Program-made: the position numbers and the translations under genes
The notes under the pieces: model-generated
Told to the model about the DNA's origin: nothing
Seen by the model: only the letters and a program-made list of their open reading frames with translations
Database searches by the model: none
Part shown: piece by piece, positions 16,293 through 26,121 of the stretch
Layout of the letters: every line of letters begins with the position of its first letter
How positions within the stretch are numbered: the first letter of the stretch is position 1
Assembly (NCBI GenBank): GCA_051001455.1
Contig: JBPCNH010000004.1
Span: 189,830-253,829, forward strand
Source: JBPCNH01 sp051001455
GTDB lineage: Bacteria; Actinomycetota; CADDZG01; WHSQ01
Reading direction: 5' to 3'
DNA length: 64,000 nucleotides

Positions 16293-19031
16293 ATGGGACA
16301 GCGTGACCCGTTCGGCGCTAGGACTCGGCTCGAGGTAGAGGGTGGCAGTCTCGATCTCTACAGACTCGATTCCCTGGAGAAAGCGAACCTCGCCGAGCTC
16401 GACCGCATCCCGATAACCGTCAAGGTGCTGCTCGAGAACCTGTTGCGCAGCGCCGGCACGGGTTTCGCCGGCGAGGATGACGTGGCACTGCTCGCCCACT
16501 GGGGGCAGAAGCCGCTCGAAGACCGCGAGTTCGCGTTCGTCCCCTCCCGGGTGATCCTGCAGGACTTCACCGGGGTCCCCGCCGTGGTGGACCTGGCAGC
16601 CATGCGTTCCGCCATCGCACGTGAAGGCGGCGATCCGTCCAAGGTGGATCCACTCGTGCCCGTGGATCTGGTGATCGATCACTCGGTACAGGTCGATGCC
16701 TTCGGTACCGCCGCGGCATTCGGGCAGAACGTGGCGCTCGAGTACGAACGCAATCACGAGCGCTACTCGCTGCTCCGGTGGGCGCAGCAGGCGTTCGCCG
16801 GGTTCTCGGTCGTCCCTCCGGGGATGGGGATCGTCCACCAGGTGAACCTCGAATACCTGGCCAAGGTCGTGCAGACGATCGACGACGACGGTCCCGTGGC
16901 CATCCCCGACACGCTGGTCGGCACCGACTCGCACACACCGATGGTCAACGGCCTCAGCGTGCTCGGTTGGGGTGTGGGTGGCATCGAGGCCGAGGCCGCG
17001 GTGCTGGGCCAGCCACTGCCGCTCCTGACGCCGAAGGTCGTGGGCTTCAGGTTCACGGGCGCGCTCGAGACGGGGGTTACGGCCACAGACCTGGTGCTCA
17101 CCGTCACCGAGATCCTGCGCAACCACGGGGTCGTCGGGAAGTTCGTTGAATTCTACGGAGCCGGGGTCGGCAGTCTGTCGGTCGCAGACAGGGCCACACT
17201 CTCGAACATGTCGCCCGAGTTCGGCGCTACCGCTTCGTTGTGGCCGATCGACGACATGACGCTCGACTATCTGCGTCTGTCCGGCAGGCCGGCAGACCTG
17301 ATCGATCTCGTCGAGCGCTACGCCAAAGAGCAGCGCATGTGGCGCAGCGACGCCACGCCCGACCCCGACTTCACCGAGACGCTCGAGCTGGACCTGTCGA
17401 CCGTGGAACCCAGTCTGGCCGGACCCCGGCGCCCACAAGACCGTGTGAACCTCCCCGGCGTATGGACCAGTTTCACCGAGGGCTTCCCGGACGGTCTCGA
17501 GAAAGCGGTGGATGTCGACCTCTCCGGCTGGACCTCAGAGGGTGGACAGCCCGCCGTGGAGCCGAACGTCGAACACACGCCGGACCATGCCGCGGCCAAG
17601 GCCTGCCAGTTGCGCAACGGCTCAGTCGTGATCGCAGCGATCACCTCCTGCACCAACACATCGAACCCGTCGGTGATGCTGGGCGCAGGCTTGCTCGCAC
17701 GCAAGGCGATCGCCAAAGGTCTCCGCTCGAAGCCATGGGTCAAGACCTCGATGGGACCGGGCTCGCGCGTCGTCACCGGTTATCTCGAGGGCTCGGGGCT
17801 GATGGACGACCTCGAAGCGCTCGGTTTCCACGTGGTGGGATATGGCTGCACCACGTGCATCGGGAACTCCGGTCCGCTACCACAGCCCATCGCGGAAGCC
17901 ATCGACGACAACGACCTCGCCGTCGTCTCAGTACTGTCCGGCAACCGCAACTTCGAAGGCCGCATCCACCCACAGGTGAAGGCAAGTTACCTCGCATCGC
18001 CTCCGCTGGTGGTCGCTTACGCCCTCGCCGGCCACGCCAACATCGACCTCAGTAAGGATCCTCTAGGTCAGGACGCCGCCGGCAACGATGTCTACCTGAA
18101 GGACCTCTGGCCGGCCCCCGAAGAGATCGCCGAGGCCATGAAAAGCGTCAACTCGGATCTCTTCGGAGTGGAGTACTCCAAGATCTTCGAAGGAACCGAG
18201 GACTGGCAGAAGCTCCCCTCGCCGACCGGACAGCTGTACGAGTGGGATCCGGAGTCCAGCTACGTCCGAGAGCCGACCTTCTTCGAGGATCTCGGCGACG
18301 AGCCACCTCCGACCGAGGACATCATCGGCGCGCGGGTTCTTGCGCTCGTTGGCGATTCAGTCACCACGGATCACATCTCCCCCGCCGGTGCGATCGCCCC
18401 CGCGTCTCCAGCGGGCCGCTATCTGCAAGAAAAAGGCGTTGAGATAAGGGATTTCAACTCCTACGGATCACGGCGGGGCAACCACGAGGTCATGGTGCGG
18501 GGAACCTTCGCCAACATCCGCTTCCGCAATCTGATCGCGGACGGCAAAGTCGGCGGCTGGTCCAAGCACTTCCCGTCGGGAGAGATCGACACGCTCTACG
18601 ACGTGGCCATGCGTTACGAGGACGAAGGCACTCCCTCCATCATCCTGGCAGGCAAGGAGTACGGCTCCGGCAGCTCACGCGACTGGGCCGCCAAGGGCCC
18701 GCTCCTCCAAGGGGTCAAGGCCGCGATCGCGCAAAGCTTCGAGCGCATCCACCGCTCGAACCTCGTGGGGATGGGGATCCTTCCACTGCAGTTCGTGAGC
18801 GGAGAGAGCGCCGAGTCTCTGGGCCTAACCGGCAGCGAGTCCTACGACATCGCCGGCATCGCCGAAGGACTGGAGCCGCACGCGGAGCTCGAGGTGGTCG
18901 CGCGCTCAGACGATGGGAACGAGGTGCGCTTCAACGTCGAGTGCCGTATCGACTCGGAAGTAGAGCTCGACTACTACCGCCACGGAGGCGTCCTACAACT
19001 GGTCCTCCGCCGCATGCTCGCAGACGGCTAA
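16293..19031 (+). CDS. acnA: aconitate hydratase A
   Basis: Isomerises citrate and isocitrate in the TCA cycle. The [4Fe-4S] cysteines are visible in ITSCTNTSNP and in YGCTTCIGNSGP. The substrate-binding segments NLEYLAKVVQ, GTDSHTPMVNGLSVLGWGVGG and, in the swivelling C-terminal domain, GKEYGSGSSRDWAAKGP are intact. Length 912 aa is typical for AcnA/IRP1-type aconitases. The start has AAGGAGG seven bases upstream. It follows the broken lipoprotein gene by nine bases. Confidence 0.97.
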   Translation: MGQRDPFGARTRLEVEGGSLDLYRLDSLEKANLAELDRIPITVKVLLENLLRSAGTGFAGEDDVALLAHWGQKPLEDREFAFVPSRVILQDFTGVPAVVDLAAMRSAIAREGGDPSKVDPLVPVDLVIDHSVQVDAFGTAAAFGQNVALEYERNHERYSLLRWAQQAFAGFSVVPPGMGIVHQVNLEYLAKVVQTIDDDGPVAIPDTLVGTDSHTPMVNGLSVLGWGVGGIEAEAAVLGQPLPLLTPKVVGFRFTGALETGVTATDLVLTVTEILRNHGVVGKFVEFYGAGVGSLSVADRATLSNMSPEFGATASLWPIDDMTLDYLRLSGRPADLIDLVERYAKEQRMWRSDATPDPDFTETLELDLSTVEPSLAGPRRPQDRVNLPGVWTSFTEGFPDGLEKAVDVDLSGWTSEGGQPAVEPNVEHTPDHAAAKACQLRNGSVVIAAITSCTNTSNPSVMLGAGLLARKAIAKGLRSKPWVKTSMGPGSRVVTGYLEGSGLMDDLEALGFHVVGYGCTTCIGNSGPLPQPIAEAIDDNDLAVVSVLSGNRNFEGRIHPQVKASYLASPPLVVAYALAGHANIDLSKDPLGQDAAGNDVYLKDLWPAPEEIAEAMKSVNSDLFGVEYSKIFEGTEDWQKLPSPTGQLYEWDPESSYVREPTFFEDLGDEPPPTEDIIGARVLALVGDSVTTDHISPAGAIAPASPAGRYLQEKGVEIRDFNSYGSRRGNHEVMVRGTFANIRFRNLIADGKVGGWSKHFPSGEIDTLYDVAMRYEDEGTPSIILAGKEYGSGSSRDWAAKGPLLQGVKAAIAQSFERIHRSNLVGMGILPLQFVSGESAESLGLTGSESYDIAGIAEGLEPHAELEVVARSDDGNEVRFNVECRIDSEVELDYYRHGGVLQLVLRRMLADG

Positions 19032-19083
19032 GTACACGGCCGAAGGGTGACCGCCCCCACCTGGAGCGCCTGAAGGGGTCTCT

Positions 19084-20226
19084 CTATCGGCCGACGGGCT
19101 GAGTGACCACCCGTCCATCTGCCATGGCAAAGATGGGTTCCGCCAGGTACCGAAGACCATCCCGCAGGTCGCCGGTCACGGCGATCAGGTCGGCAGGAGC
19201 TCCCGACACCACCGAGCCCAGCGGAGCAAGGCCCAGGAAGTCACCGGACTTGGCGGTGGCCGCTGCGAGAGCCCCCTCCAAGGACATCCCTGCTTCCATC
19301 ATCAATTCCAGCTCTTCGATGACGATCCCGAAGGGAACTTCTGGAGCACCTAGGTCGGTGCCGTAGAGCAGCGTGCCTCCCGCGTCGAGGAACCGACGTG
19401 CGATCTTGGTTGCCCTCCCCTCGCAGTAATCGTCCAAGACGTACATCGTCCCGATGATCTCTATGTCTGCAGCCACAACTCTTTCCCACACTGCTCTCGG
19501 AAAGGATCCTCTGCACGGCAGATGAGCGAGGTCGTCTACTCCGGCTTTCAGGGCAAGGTCGAGTCCTTCCCTTTCCTGAACGTGAGCGCTCACCGGCAGC
19601 CCATGAGAGTGAGCTTCGTCGACGATCGCCCGGAACTCCTCGAGACTCAATACCGGCCATCCGGCGCGCCCGAAGTGAACGGCGACCTTGATGACCCCGG
19701 CCCCAAGCCCGACCAGCTCCCGAACCTTGGCCCGAGCCTCATCAATGCCTTCGACAGGTCCTGCAACCCTGGAGCCGTGAACCGGGATGGGATAACCCCC
19801 AGGAGTCGTGAGCAAAGGTCCGGCGACTATCACTTGAAGCGCATCGGAGTCTGGGAACGGCAGCAGGGCTTCCTCTATGCCGAGGTCCCGCACGGTCATG
19901 ACGCCTTCGTTGGGAAGCTGCGTGTACCCGTTGACGACACCGAGGTGTACGTGAAGATCGATGAATCCAGGCAACAGGGTTGCGTTACCGAGGTCAACGA
20001 CCTCCGCTGCACGATCTTCCAGATCGTCCTGTGAACCCACGGCGGCGATCGACTTTCCCTCGATCAACACTGCGGAGTCGTCGGTGAAAGCTTCGCCATC
20101 GAACATCCGCTCGGCCACGAGGAGAGTCCCGGTGGCCGGCTCAGCGGACGGCGGGGTTGCAATGTCGCAAGCCATCGCCGCGACAGCAAACACCAATGTG
20201 ATGATGCACCGTGTCTTTCTCCCCAC
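19084..20226 (-). CDS. lipoprotein amidohydrolase (imidazolonepropionase-like)
   Basis: Metal-dependent hydrolase of the amidohydrolase superfamily. The first metal motif is GFIDLHVHLG, later histidines are in PVSAHVQ and DDLAHLP, and the catalytic aspartate is in LLYGTDLG. The carboxy-terminal beta-strands GAPADLIAVTGDL are typical. It starts at GTG 20226 (MGRKTRC) with a hydrophobic core and the lipobox AAMAC at about residue 20, so it is probably anchored outside the membrane. A longer in-frame TTG start at 20271 would spoil the signal. About 380 aa. The substrate is unknown; it could be a dipeptide or a cyclic amide. It converges with acnA. Confidence 0.85.
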   Translation of the reverse strand: MGRKTRCIITLVFAVAAMACDIATPPSAEPATGTLLVAERMFDGEAFTDDSAVLIEGKSIAAVGSQDDLEDRAAEVVDLGNATLLPGFIDLHVHLGVVNGYTQLPNEGVMTVRDLGIEEALLPFPDSDALQVIVAGPLLTTPGGYPIPVHGSRVAGPVEGIDEARAKVRELVGLGAGVIKVAVHFGRAGWPVLSLEEFRAIVDEAHSHGLPVSAHVQEREGLDLALKAGVDDLAHLPCRGSFPRAVWERVVAADIEIIGTMYVLDDYCEGRATKIARRFLDAGGTLLYGTDLGAPEVPFGIVIEELELMMEAGMSLEGALAAATAKSGDFLGLAPLGSVVSGAPADLIAVTGDLRDGLRYLAEPIFAMADGRVVTQPVGR

Positions 20227-20335
20227 GGCGACAACATAATGGGTCCAAACAGACGGTCCCGAAAAGTTCAAGGGATCGCGAGATCAGCGGTGCGGAACGC
20301 GAAAAAGTGTCTCACCCTCGCGTCAAAATGTCTTC

Positions 20336-21496
20336 ATGGATGTTGGACTGGTGGACCAGGCGATCGAGCTGCTCGAGAAGGCGAATGCCGAACTCGAGCC
20401 GGAACTGCTCGATAGTGCTTCCGCTCGCGCAGCGATAGCTGCCTACGCCCGCGCGGAGAAACTCGCGACCTTCGGTGTTGCCGCGCTGTTTCGCAAGGTT
20501 GCCGATAGTGCGAAGATCGCGCAGATCACCGGGTCTTCGATCGGTAAGGCCAAGGCGGTCGTCCAGACCGGTGCCGTAATGGCGACTTCATCCGAGTTGA
20601 CCTCGGCGATGCAAACAGGGTCGATCTCGTTCGATCAAGCGGCCGAGGTCGCAGCGGCGGAGGAGTCGGCACCTGGTTGTGCGAGCGAGCTGGTGGCAGT
20701 AGCTCAGTCCGAGACGTTCCACTCGTTCAAGCACCAGGCGCGGCGCACCAAGCTCGAGGCCGAGCAGCACCGAGGACTCGCAGAGCGTCAGCATGCGGCG
20801 CGTAGTGCCCGGCGATACAGCGACGAGCTCGGCATGGTGCATATCCACATGGCGTTCGAGCCCCACATCGGTGCACCGATCCTGGCGCGGGCCGAAACCG
20901 AAGCCGCACGCCGAGCGCGAGCTGCCAAGGCCACCGGAGAGCAAGAACCTTTCGAGCGTTACCTGGCCGATGCATATGCAAGTCTGCTGTCATCAGGTGG
21001 GAGCGGTACCACAAAATCGCGCCGCCCCGAGGTGGTGGTACTGGTGAGCCACGAGGTGGTCAAGCGAGGCTGGAGCGACGTCATGCCCGGCGAGGTCTGC
21101 AAGAATCAGATCTGCTCTCCGCCTTTGCGTTCCCCCCGCCCACCCAAAACCGTTCATGTGGCGCGTGCCCCCGATGTAGCGAGAGAGATCGCGGACGATG
21201 CTTTCCTCACCGGAGTCGTCTACGACGGCACCGACCTGCGACACATGCGACGCTGGTCACGCACGATCCCCGTTGAGGTCAAGCTCGCCCTTGAACTGGG
21301 TAAGCCTCCCGCTTTCGACGGGATCGCCTGCGTGGACTGCGGCAACAGGTTCCGAAACGAGTTCGATCACGTTCACCCTCGCGCAGCAGGCGGCCCAATC
21401 TCAACCAAGAACATCGACCCGCGATGCCATCCCTGCCACCTGATCAAGACGGCAGCCGACCGGCGCGCCGGACTCCTCACCCCACCCGAACCCTGA
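20336..21496 (+). CDS. DUF222 domain HNH endonuclease
   Basis: Actinobacterial DUF222/13E12-type protein: an alpha-helical DUF222 region (about residues 1-240) and a C-terminal HNH nuclease with CVDCGNRF, the DHVHP histidine pair and CHPCHLIKT, which together give four zinc cysteines. These genes occur in many copies in Actinomycetota and are often found in variable regions. Between GEVC and VAREIADDAFL (bases about 21100-21170) there is a Pro/Arg-rich stretch where relatives usually carry a short Gly-Pro segment, so this copy may have a local insertion or two compensating frameshifts. 386 aa. Confidence 0.88.
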   Translation: MDVGLVDQAIELLEKANAELEPELLDSASARAAIAAYARAEKLATFGVAALFRKVADSAKIAQITGSSIGKAKAVVQTGAVMATSSELTSAMQTGSISFDQAAEVAAAEESAPGCASELVAVAQSETFHSFKHQARRTKLEAEQHRGLAERQHAARSARRYSDELGMVHIHMAFEPHIGAPILARAETEAARRARAAKATGEQEPFERYLADAYASLLSSGGSGTTKSRRPEVVVLVSHEVVKRGWSDVMPGEVCKNQICSPPLRSPRPPKTVHVARAPDVAREIADDAFLTGVVYDGTDLRHMRRWSRTIPVEVKLALELGKPPAFDGIACVDCGNRFRNEFDHVHPRAAGGPISTKNIDPRCHPCHLIKTAADRRAGLLTPPEP

Positions 21497-21545
21497 CCCA
21501 AAGGCAGTCGCCCCGCGATCGCGCGCTCGGTGAAGAACCGTGAGG

Positions 21546-21559
21546 GGGGCGGTCGCCCC
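21546..21559 (+). terminator. hairpin after the DUF222/HNH gene
   Basis: GGGGCG-GT-CGCCCC, a 6-bp GC stem with a two-base loop, 50 bases past the DUF222 gene stop. No T-run follows, so termination is only a possibility. Confidence 0.35.
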
Positions 21560-21585
21560 AACGCTGCCACGCGGACGGGTAACGA

Positions 21586-21613
21586 AGAGAGCCCCACCGA
21601 AGTGAGGCTCTCT
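21586..21613 (-). terminator. hairpin after rpsI, end of the ribosomal protein run
   Basis: AGAGAGCC pairs with GGCTCTCT, the stem continues with CAC/GTG after one mismatch, and the loop is CGAA. It lies 23 bases past the rpsI stop. On the minus strand TTCGTT follows, a weak U-tract. It probably ends the long ribosomal protein transcript. Confidence 0.7.
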
Positions 21614-21635
21614 GAATGCTGGTTGTTGGACGCTG

Positions 21636-22028
21636 CTAGCGCTTGGAGTACTGGGGCGCCTTGCGGGCCTTCTTGAGGCCGTACTTACGGCGCTCTTTCT
21701 CGCGAGCGTCACGGGTGAGGAAGCCGGCCTTCTTCAGTGCAGGGCGAAGTTCGGAATCCATGTCCACGAGCGCTTTCGAGATGGCGTGACGCAGAGCGCC
21801 TGCCTGGCCGCTGATGCCACCGCCTTCGATCTTGCAGATGATGTCGTAGCGGCCGTCGGTCTCGGTAAGGCGCAAAGGCTCGGTGACGATCATCCGGTGG
21901 GTAGCGCTCGGAAAGTAATCCTCGAATGGACGACCGTTGATCTCGATCTTGCCTTCGCCGGTGAGGATCCTGGCGCGGCATACGGCCTCTTTACGACGAC
22001 CGGTAGATCCGGAAAGAACATCAGCCAC
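21636..22028 (-). CDS. rpsI: 30S ribosomal protein S9
   Basis: Small-subunit head protein whose C-terminal tail reaches the P-site t[15 protein letters not shown], the internal [16 protein letters not shown] and the C-terminal [12 protein letters not shown] are characteristic. Length 130 aa. The GTG start overlaps the rplM stop by eight bases and has AGGAGG about seven bases upstream; an ATG eight bases inside is out of frame. rplM-rpsI is a near-universal pair. Confidence 0.98.
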   Translation of the reverse strand: MADVLSGSTGRRKEAVCRARILTGEGKIEINGRPFEDYFPSATHRMIVTEPLRLTETDGRYDIICKIEGGGISGQAGALRHAISKALVDMDSELRPALKKAGFLTRDAREKERRKYGLKKARKAPQYSKR

Positions 22029-22512
22029 CTGTTACCTCCTCGACGGTATGAGCCTGCTCTAGGTTGTGCGGAGCAGCGACGTCTTTGAGGTCAAGCTCCT
22101 TGGGGTGCTGTGATGCGTGGGGATGCTGGGAGCCGGCGTACACCTTCAGCTTCTTCAGCATGGCCCGGCCGAGCTTGTTGCTGGGAAGCATCCCTTTGAC
22201 GGCTTTCTCTACGGCGAGCTCGGGCTTGGTGCTCATGACTTTCGCGTAGGGGATCGACGACAGACCACCCGGGTAACCAGAGTGGCGGTGCATGAACTTG
22301 TCGGTGAGTTTGTTACCGGTCATCACGACCTTCGAAGCGTTCACGATGATGACGTGATCGCCATTGTCGAGATGAGGAGTGAAGTTCGGCTTGTGCTTGC
22401 CGCGCAGGCGCTTGGCTACTTCGGAGGCGAGGCGACCGAGGACGACGCCGTCGGCGTCGACGACGTACCACTCGCGCGTTATCTCACTAGGTTTCGTTGT
22501 GTGGGTTTTCAT
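22021..22512 (-). CDS. rplM: 50S ribosomal protein L13
   Basis: Early-assembly large-subunit protein. [34 protein letters not shown] and the HRHSGYPGG motif are present. I chose the ATG at 22512 (MKTHTTKPS), with GGAGGAG eight bases upstream, over a longer frame that runs into the intergenic region. Length 163 aa: slightly extended at the C-terminus relative to the usual 142-147. Confidence 0.98.
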   Translation of the reverse strand: MKTHTTKPSEITREWYVVDADGVVLGRLASEVAKRLRGKHKPNFTPHLDNGDHVIIVNASKVVMTGNKLTDKFMHRHSGYPGGLSSIPYAKVMSTKPELAVEKAVKGMLPSNKLGRAMLKKLKVYAGSQHPHASQHPKELDLKDVAAPHNLEQAHTVEEVTGG

Positions 22513-22582
22513 GCCGTCTTTCTCCTCCCACCGCAGATGCGGTTCCGGGCAGGCGGGAGGTAACCGATCAGGTGCCCGGGGG

Positions 22583-22599
22583 TCTTCGAAGTTCGAAGA
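22583..22599. repeat. 17-base palindrome upstream of rplM
   Basis: TCTTCGAA-G-TTCGAAGA, two 8-base arms around one base, in the 118-base gap between truA and rplM. A one-base loop cannot form a normal RNA hairpin, so a protein-binding operator is more likely than a terminator. It does not match the spacing of the actinobacterial LexA box. Confidence 0.5.
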
Positions 22600-22630
22600 A
22601 TTAGCAGGATAACGGGGGTTTTTGGCATGG

Positions 22631-23395
22631 TCAAACCGCCTCGGGGCTGCTCCAGCCCTCGTCGTACTCAACGGCCACGAGGCAGAGCCCATGGGGTGGC
22701 GCTACTTGGCCCGCAACGACCCGATCCCGGGCTTGAAGCACCTCCGGCATCTCGGCCGGTGATCCCTTGCCCTCGCCGACCTTCACGAGCGTTCCAACCA
22801 GCGACCGCACCATCTGCTGGATGAATGCGTTAGCCCTGGCCCTTACCTGGACGATCCTGTCGGTCCTATGGACCCGAAGCTCGAAGAGGGTCCTGACCGA
22901 GGGGGCATCCGGCTCGGGAACCCGGCCGAAGGAGATGAAATCGTGCTCGCCCAGCAGATGCCCGGCGGCTTCGTTCATGGCGGCGATGTCCAGCGGCACC
23001 GGATGGTGCCAGGTCGTACCGGACAAGAAGGGGTCGGGAACCTCGCCCTCGAGAAGTGCGTAGACGTACGTGCGAGAACGGGCAGAGAAGCGTGCGTGCC
23101 AGTCGTCCGGCACCTCACTAACCCGGTGAACCGCGATGGACGGCCCGCAGATCGTATTGAGCGAGCTCATCAGGCGCTGAGGATCCACCATCTCCGGGAC
23201 GTTCGGGATATTGATCGTCTGGCCGAGCGCGTGGACTCCGGCGTCCGTGCGGCCTGCGCAGTTGATCTGCACATCGGCCGACAGGATCCGGCTCAGAGCT
23301 TGCTCCAGATCCCCTTGGACCGTTCGCACGTCGGGCTGGCGCGCATAACCACGGAAGGGCGCGCCGTCGTACGCGAGGTCGAACCGAAGATTCAG
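22631..23395 (-). CDS. truA: tRNA pseudouridine synthase A, probable CTG start
   Basis: Makes pseudouridine at positions 38-40 of tRNA anticodon stems. The catalytic aspartate is in [26 protein letters not shown] and [16 protein letters not shown] are typical. The conserved N-terminal strand [18 protein letters not shown] lies upstream of the first standard start (GTG 23329). In that stretch, bounded by the rplQ TAG at 23411, the only plausible start is CTG 23395. From CTG the protein is 254 aa, the normal length; from GTG 23329 it would lack its first strands. The frame is also in phase with rplQ, 15 bases apart. Confidence 0.9.
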   Translation of the reverse strand: MNLRFDLAYDGAPFRGYARQPDVRTVQGDLEQALSRILSADVQINCAGRTDAGVHALGQTINIPNVPEMVDPQRLMSSLNTICGPSIAVHRVSEVPDDWHARFSARSRTYVYALLEGEVPDPFLSGTTWHHPVPLDIAAMNEAAGHLLGEHDFISFGRVPEPDAPSVRTLFELRVHRTDRIVQVRARANAFIQQMVRSLVGTLVKVGEGKGSPAEMPEVLQARDRVVAGQVAPPHGLCLVAVEYDEGWSSPEAV

Positions 23396-23410
23396 TTGCT
23401 GCCGCCGGTC

Positions 23411-24076
23411 CTACTTAGGGTCCGGGTCACCTGTGCCACCGCCGGCATCGCTACCGTCGACCGCGTTCTCGTGTCCTGCCTCGAGAGACTGATCGGTCGC
23501 TTCCTGCTCCGCCGCCAGCTCTTCCTCGACCGTTTCGGGAGGAGGAGAGACATCGGAAGGCCCGGGGCTCCCCGCGGCTGATGCCTGAGCGGCCTTCGGC
23601 CGGGAGGGCTTGTCCTGAGGCAGATTCGCATCGTCGGCTGCTCCACGGCGGCCCGGTCGTGCCAAACGGCGTCGTCGCGTGGTCGTCGCGGAGCCTTCTT
23701 CCTCGTCCTCCACTGCTGCGCTGCCCTCGATCAGCTCTATCAAGGCCATGGGCGCCCCGTCCCCGTTCCGTGGGCCGAGCTTGAGGATGCGCGTGTAGCC
23801 ACCATTGCGGTCCGCGAAGCGAGGTGCGATGTCCGAGAACAACTTGTGCACCGCGTCACGGTCCTGCATCACCGAAAGGACCTGGCGCCGGTTATGGACG
23901 TCGCCTTTCTTAGCCTTCGTGATGAGTCGCTCGGCATACGGCCGCAGCTGCTTGGCCTTAGCCTCGGTGGTCTTGATGCGCTCGTGCTCGAACAAGGAGA
24001 CGGCCAGGTTCGAGAGCATCAGTCTCTGGTGAGACGGCCCCGATCCAAGCCTCGGTCCTTTCTTAGGCTGCGGCAC
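23411..24076 (-). CDS. rplQ: 50S ribosomal protein L17 with long C-terminal tail
   Basis: Large-subunit protein near the exit tunnel. The core (residues 1-119) has [20 protein letters not shown] and [22 protein letters not shown] tail of about 100 residues follows, rich in Glu, Ala, Pro and Arg and without predicted fold; extended L17 tails occur in Actinomycetota, but this one is long. The start is GTG 24076, one base after the rpoA stop; a longer upstream frame is antisense-like noise inside rpoA. It is the usual partner of rpoA. Confidence 0.96.
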   Translation of the reverse strand: MPQPKKGPRLGSGPSHQRLMLSNLAVSLFEHERIKTTEAKAKQLRPYAERLITKAKKGDVHNRRQVLSVMQDRDAVHKLFSDIAPRFADRNGGYTRILKLGPRNGDGAPMALIELIEGSAAVEDEEEGSATTTRRRRLARPGRRGAADDANLPQDKPSRPKAAQASAAGSPGPSDVSPPPETVEEELAAEQEATDQSLEAGHENAVDGSDAGGGTGDPDPK

Positions 24077-24077
24077 T

Positions 24078-25019
24078 TTAGAACTCTTTCTGACGGAGCC
24101 CGAGATCCATATCTTCGAGCTTAGCCTTGACCTCGTCGATCGACTTCTGACCGAAGTTGCGGATCTCCAGAAGGTCCTCTTCCGACTTCTGCACGAGCTC
24201 ACCCACGGTGGCTACACCCTCACGCTTCAGGCAATTGTAGGAGCGCACGGTTAGATCCATGTCTTCGATCGGCGTGGCAAGCACACCAGATTCCTCGTCC
24301 TCGCCGGGTTCTGGACCGAGAACGAGTCCACCCGACGTCTCACCCGTTTGAGCGAACAGCTGGAACATCTCCACAAGGGTCGAACCGGCTGCAGCCAGAG
24401 CATCCTGAGGGGCGATCGAGCCGTCGGTCTCGACATCGAGGATCAAGCGATCGTAGTTGGTCATCTGCTCCACACGGGTGGGCTCGACCTCGTAAGTCAC
24501 TCGTCTCACGGGGGAGAAAAGAGCATCCATCGGGATCGTCCCAATGGCTTCTTTGGTGCCCTGCGGGGCGGCAACGTATCCCCGGCCCTGCTCGACGCGC
24601 AACTCCATCGACAGGGTGGCCTTTTTGTTGAGCGTCGCGATCAGATGATCGGGATTGAGGATCTCGACACCAGCCGGAAGCTTTATATCTCCACCGGTTA
24701 CCTCGGCCGGTCCGGTAACTCTCAGATGGATGTCGGTCGGCTCTTCGTTCTCGCTCTTGATCACCAACTCCTTGAGGTTCAACACGATGTCGGTCATGTC
24801 TTCCTTGACACCTTCGATCGTGGAGAACTCGTGCAGCACGCCGTCGACCTTGACCTGGGTGATAGCCGCACCCGGGATCGAAGAGAGAAGCGTGCGCCGA
24901 AGCGAGTTACCGAGCGTGTAGCCAAAGCCAGGCTCCAGCGGCTCGATAGTGAACTTTTGTCGAACATCCGAGATCTCTTCGGTCGAGATCGAAGGACGCT
25001 GGACGATAAGCAGATCCAT
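24078..25019 (-). CDS. rpoA: RNA polymerase alpha subunit
   Basis: Assembly platform of RNA polymerase. The N-terminal dimerisation domain has [20 protein letters not shown]; the C-terminal domain, which contacts UP elements and activators, has [18 protein letters not shown] and [19 protein letters not shown]. Length 313 aa. A 59-base gap separates it from rpsD, and rplQ follows one base after its stop. Confidence 0.98.
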   Translation of the reverse strand: MDLLIVQRPSISTEEISDVRQKFTIEPLEPGFGYTLGNSLRRTLLSSIPGAAITQVKVDGVLHEFSTIEGVKEDMTDIVLNLKELVIKSENEEPTDIHLRVTGPAEVTGGDIKLPAGVEILNPDHLIATLNKKATLSMELRVEQGRGYVAAPQGTKEAIGTIPMDALFSPVRRVTYEVEPTRVEQMTNYDRLILDVETDGSIAPQDALAAAGSTLVEMFQLFAQTGETSGGLVLGPEPGEDEESGVLATPIEDMDLTVRSYNCLKREGVATVGELVQKSEEDLLEIRNFGQKSIDEVKAKLEDMDLGLRQKEF

Positions 25020-25078
25020 TGGGCTCCTCTCGCGTTACTTGGGTGTGTTGCGGCGCTTATGCGGTTGTGATCGAGCGT

Positions 25079-25705
25079 TTACTTCGAGTAGTACTCGACA
25101 ATCAGCTGCTCCGAGACGGGGGCGTCGATCTGCCCACGCTCGGGTAGAGCACGGACCTGTACGGCCATGCCCTTCAGGTCGGAACCCAGCCAGTCGGGGA
25201 TCTCGCGGCCATCGGCGTAGGAGGTGTTCTCCACGATGCGGCCGAGAGTCTTTGACTTGTTCTTCACCGTCACGACATCGCCGGGCTTCACTCGGTACGA
25301 CGGGATGTTGACCTTGCGGCCGTTAACCTCGAAGTGTCCATGAGTGACCAGCTGCCGGGCCATCGGACGGTTCATGGCGAGGCCCGAGCGGTACACGACG
25401 TTGTCGAGACGCGACTCGCATATGCGCATCAACTCTTCACCGGTCACGCCCTTGGAGTTAGCAGCCTCTTCGTAATACGAGCGGAACTGCTTCTCGAGAA
25501 CCCCATAGAAACGCTTTGCCTTCTGCTTCTCACGTAACTGCAGCAGGTACTCGGACTCGCGAACACGTCCACGGCCGTGCTGCCCGGGAGGCGGGCGGCC
25601 CTTCTCGATAGGGCACTTCGGCGATTCACACCGGGTCCCTTTGAGGAACAGCTTCGTCTTTTCCCGGCGGCAGAGCCTGCAGACCGGACCTGTATACCTA
25701 GCCAA
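25079..25705 (-). CDS. rpsD: 30S ribosomal protein S4
   Basis: Primary 16S rRNA-binding assembly protein, also a possible translational regulator of its own operon. The N-terminus has the zinc-binding cysteine set C9, C12, C26 and C31, so this is the zinc-containing form. The S4 RNA-binding domain has ARQLVTHGHFEVNGRKVN and SYRVKPGDVV. Length 208 aa. It begins three bases after rpsK ends. Confidence 0.98.
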   Translation of the reverse strand: MARYTGPVCRLCRREKTKLFLKGTRCESPKCPIEKGRPPPGQHGRGRVRESEYLLQLREKQKAKRFYGVLEKQFRSYYEEAANSKGVTGEELMRICESRLDNVVYRSGLAMNRPMARQLVTHGHFEVNGRKVNIPSYRVKPGDVVTVKNKSKTLGRIVENTSYADGREIPDWLGSDLKGMAVQVRALPERGQIDAPVSEQLIVEYYSK

Positions 25706-25708
25706 CTG

Positions 25709-26104
25709 TCAAACCCTTCTACGCTTGCGGGGACGGCAGCCGTTGTGTGGCACGGGCGTCACGTCCTTGATCCCGATGATCTCGAGGCCCGAGGCTTGCA
25801 ACGACCTGATCGCCGTCTCGCGACCAGAGCCGGGCCCCTTGACCTCCACGTCTACCCGGCGGACACCATGCTCCTGGGCACGGCGTGAGGCCGCCTCGGC
25901 AGCGAGCTGAGCTGCGAATGGAGTGGACTTGCGGGAGCCCTTGAATCCGACGTTGCCAGCGGAAGCCCACGACAGAACATTTCCCTCGAGATCAGAGATC
26001 GCGATGATCGTGTTGTTGAACGTCGACTTGATATGTGCAACGCCATGGACGACGTTCTTTTTCTCCCGGCGGCGAGTCTTCTTCGCCTTCTTAGGTGCGG
26101 CCAA
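25709..26104 (-). CDS. rpsK: 30S ribosomal protein S11
   Basis: Small-subunit platform protein near the mRNA exit. [33 protein letters not shown] and the C-terminal [18 protein letters not shown] are diagnostic. Length 131 aa. Located 17 bases after rpsM. Confidence 0.98.
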   Translation of the reverse strand: MAAPKKAKKTRRREKKNVVHGVAHIKSTFNNTIIAISDLEGNVLSWASAGNVGFKGSRKSTPFAAQLAAEAASRRAQEHGVRRVDVEVKGPGSGRETAIRSLQASGLEIIGIKDVTPVPHNGCRPRKRRRV

Positions 26105-26121
26105 ATTCTTGTTCCTCTCTC

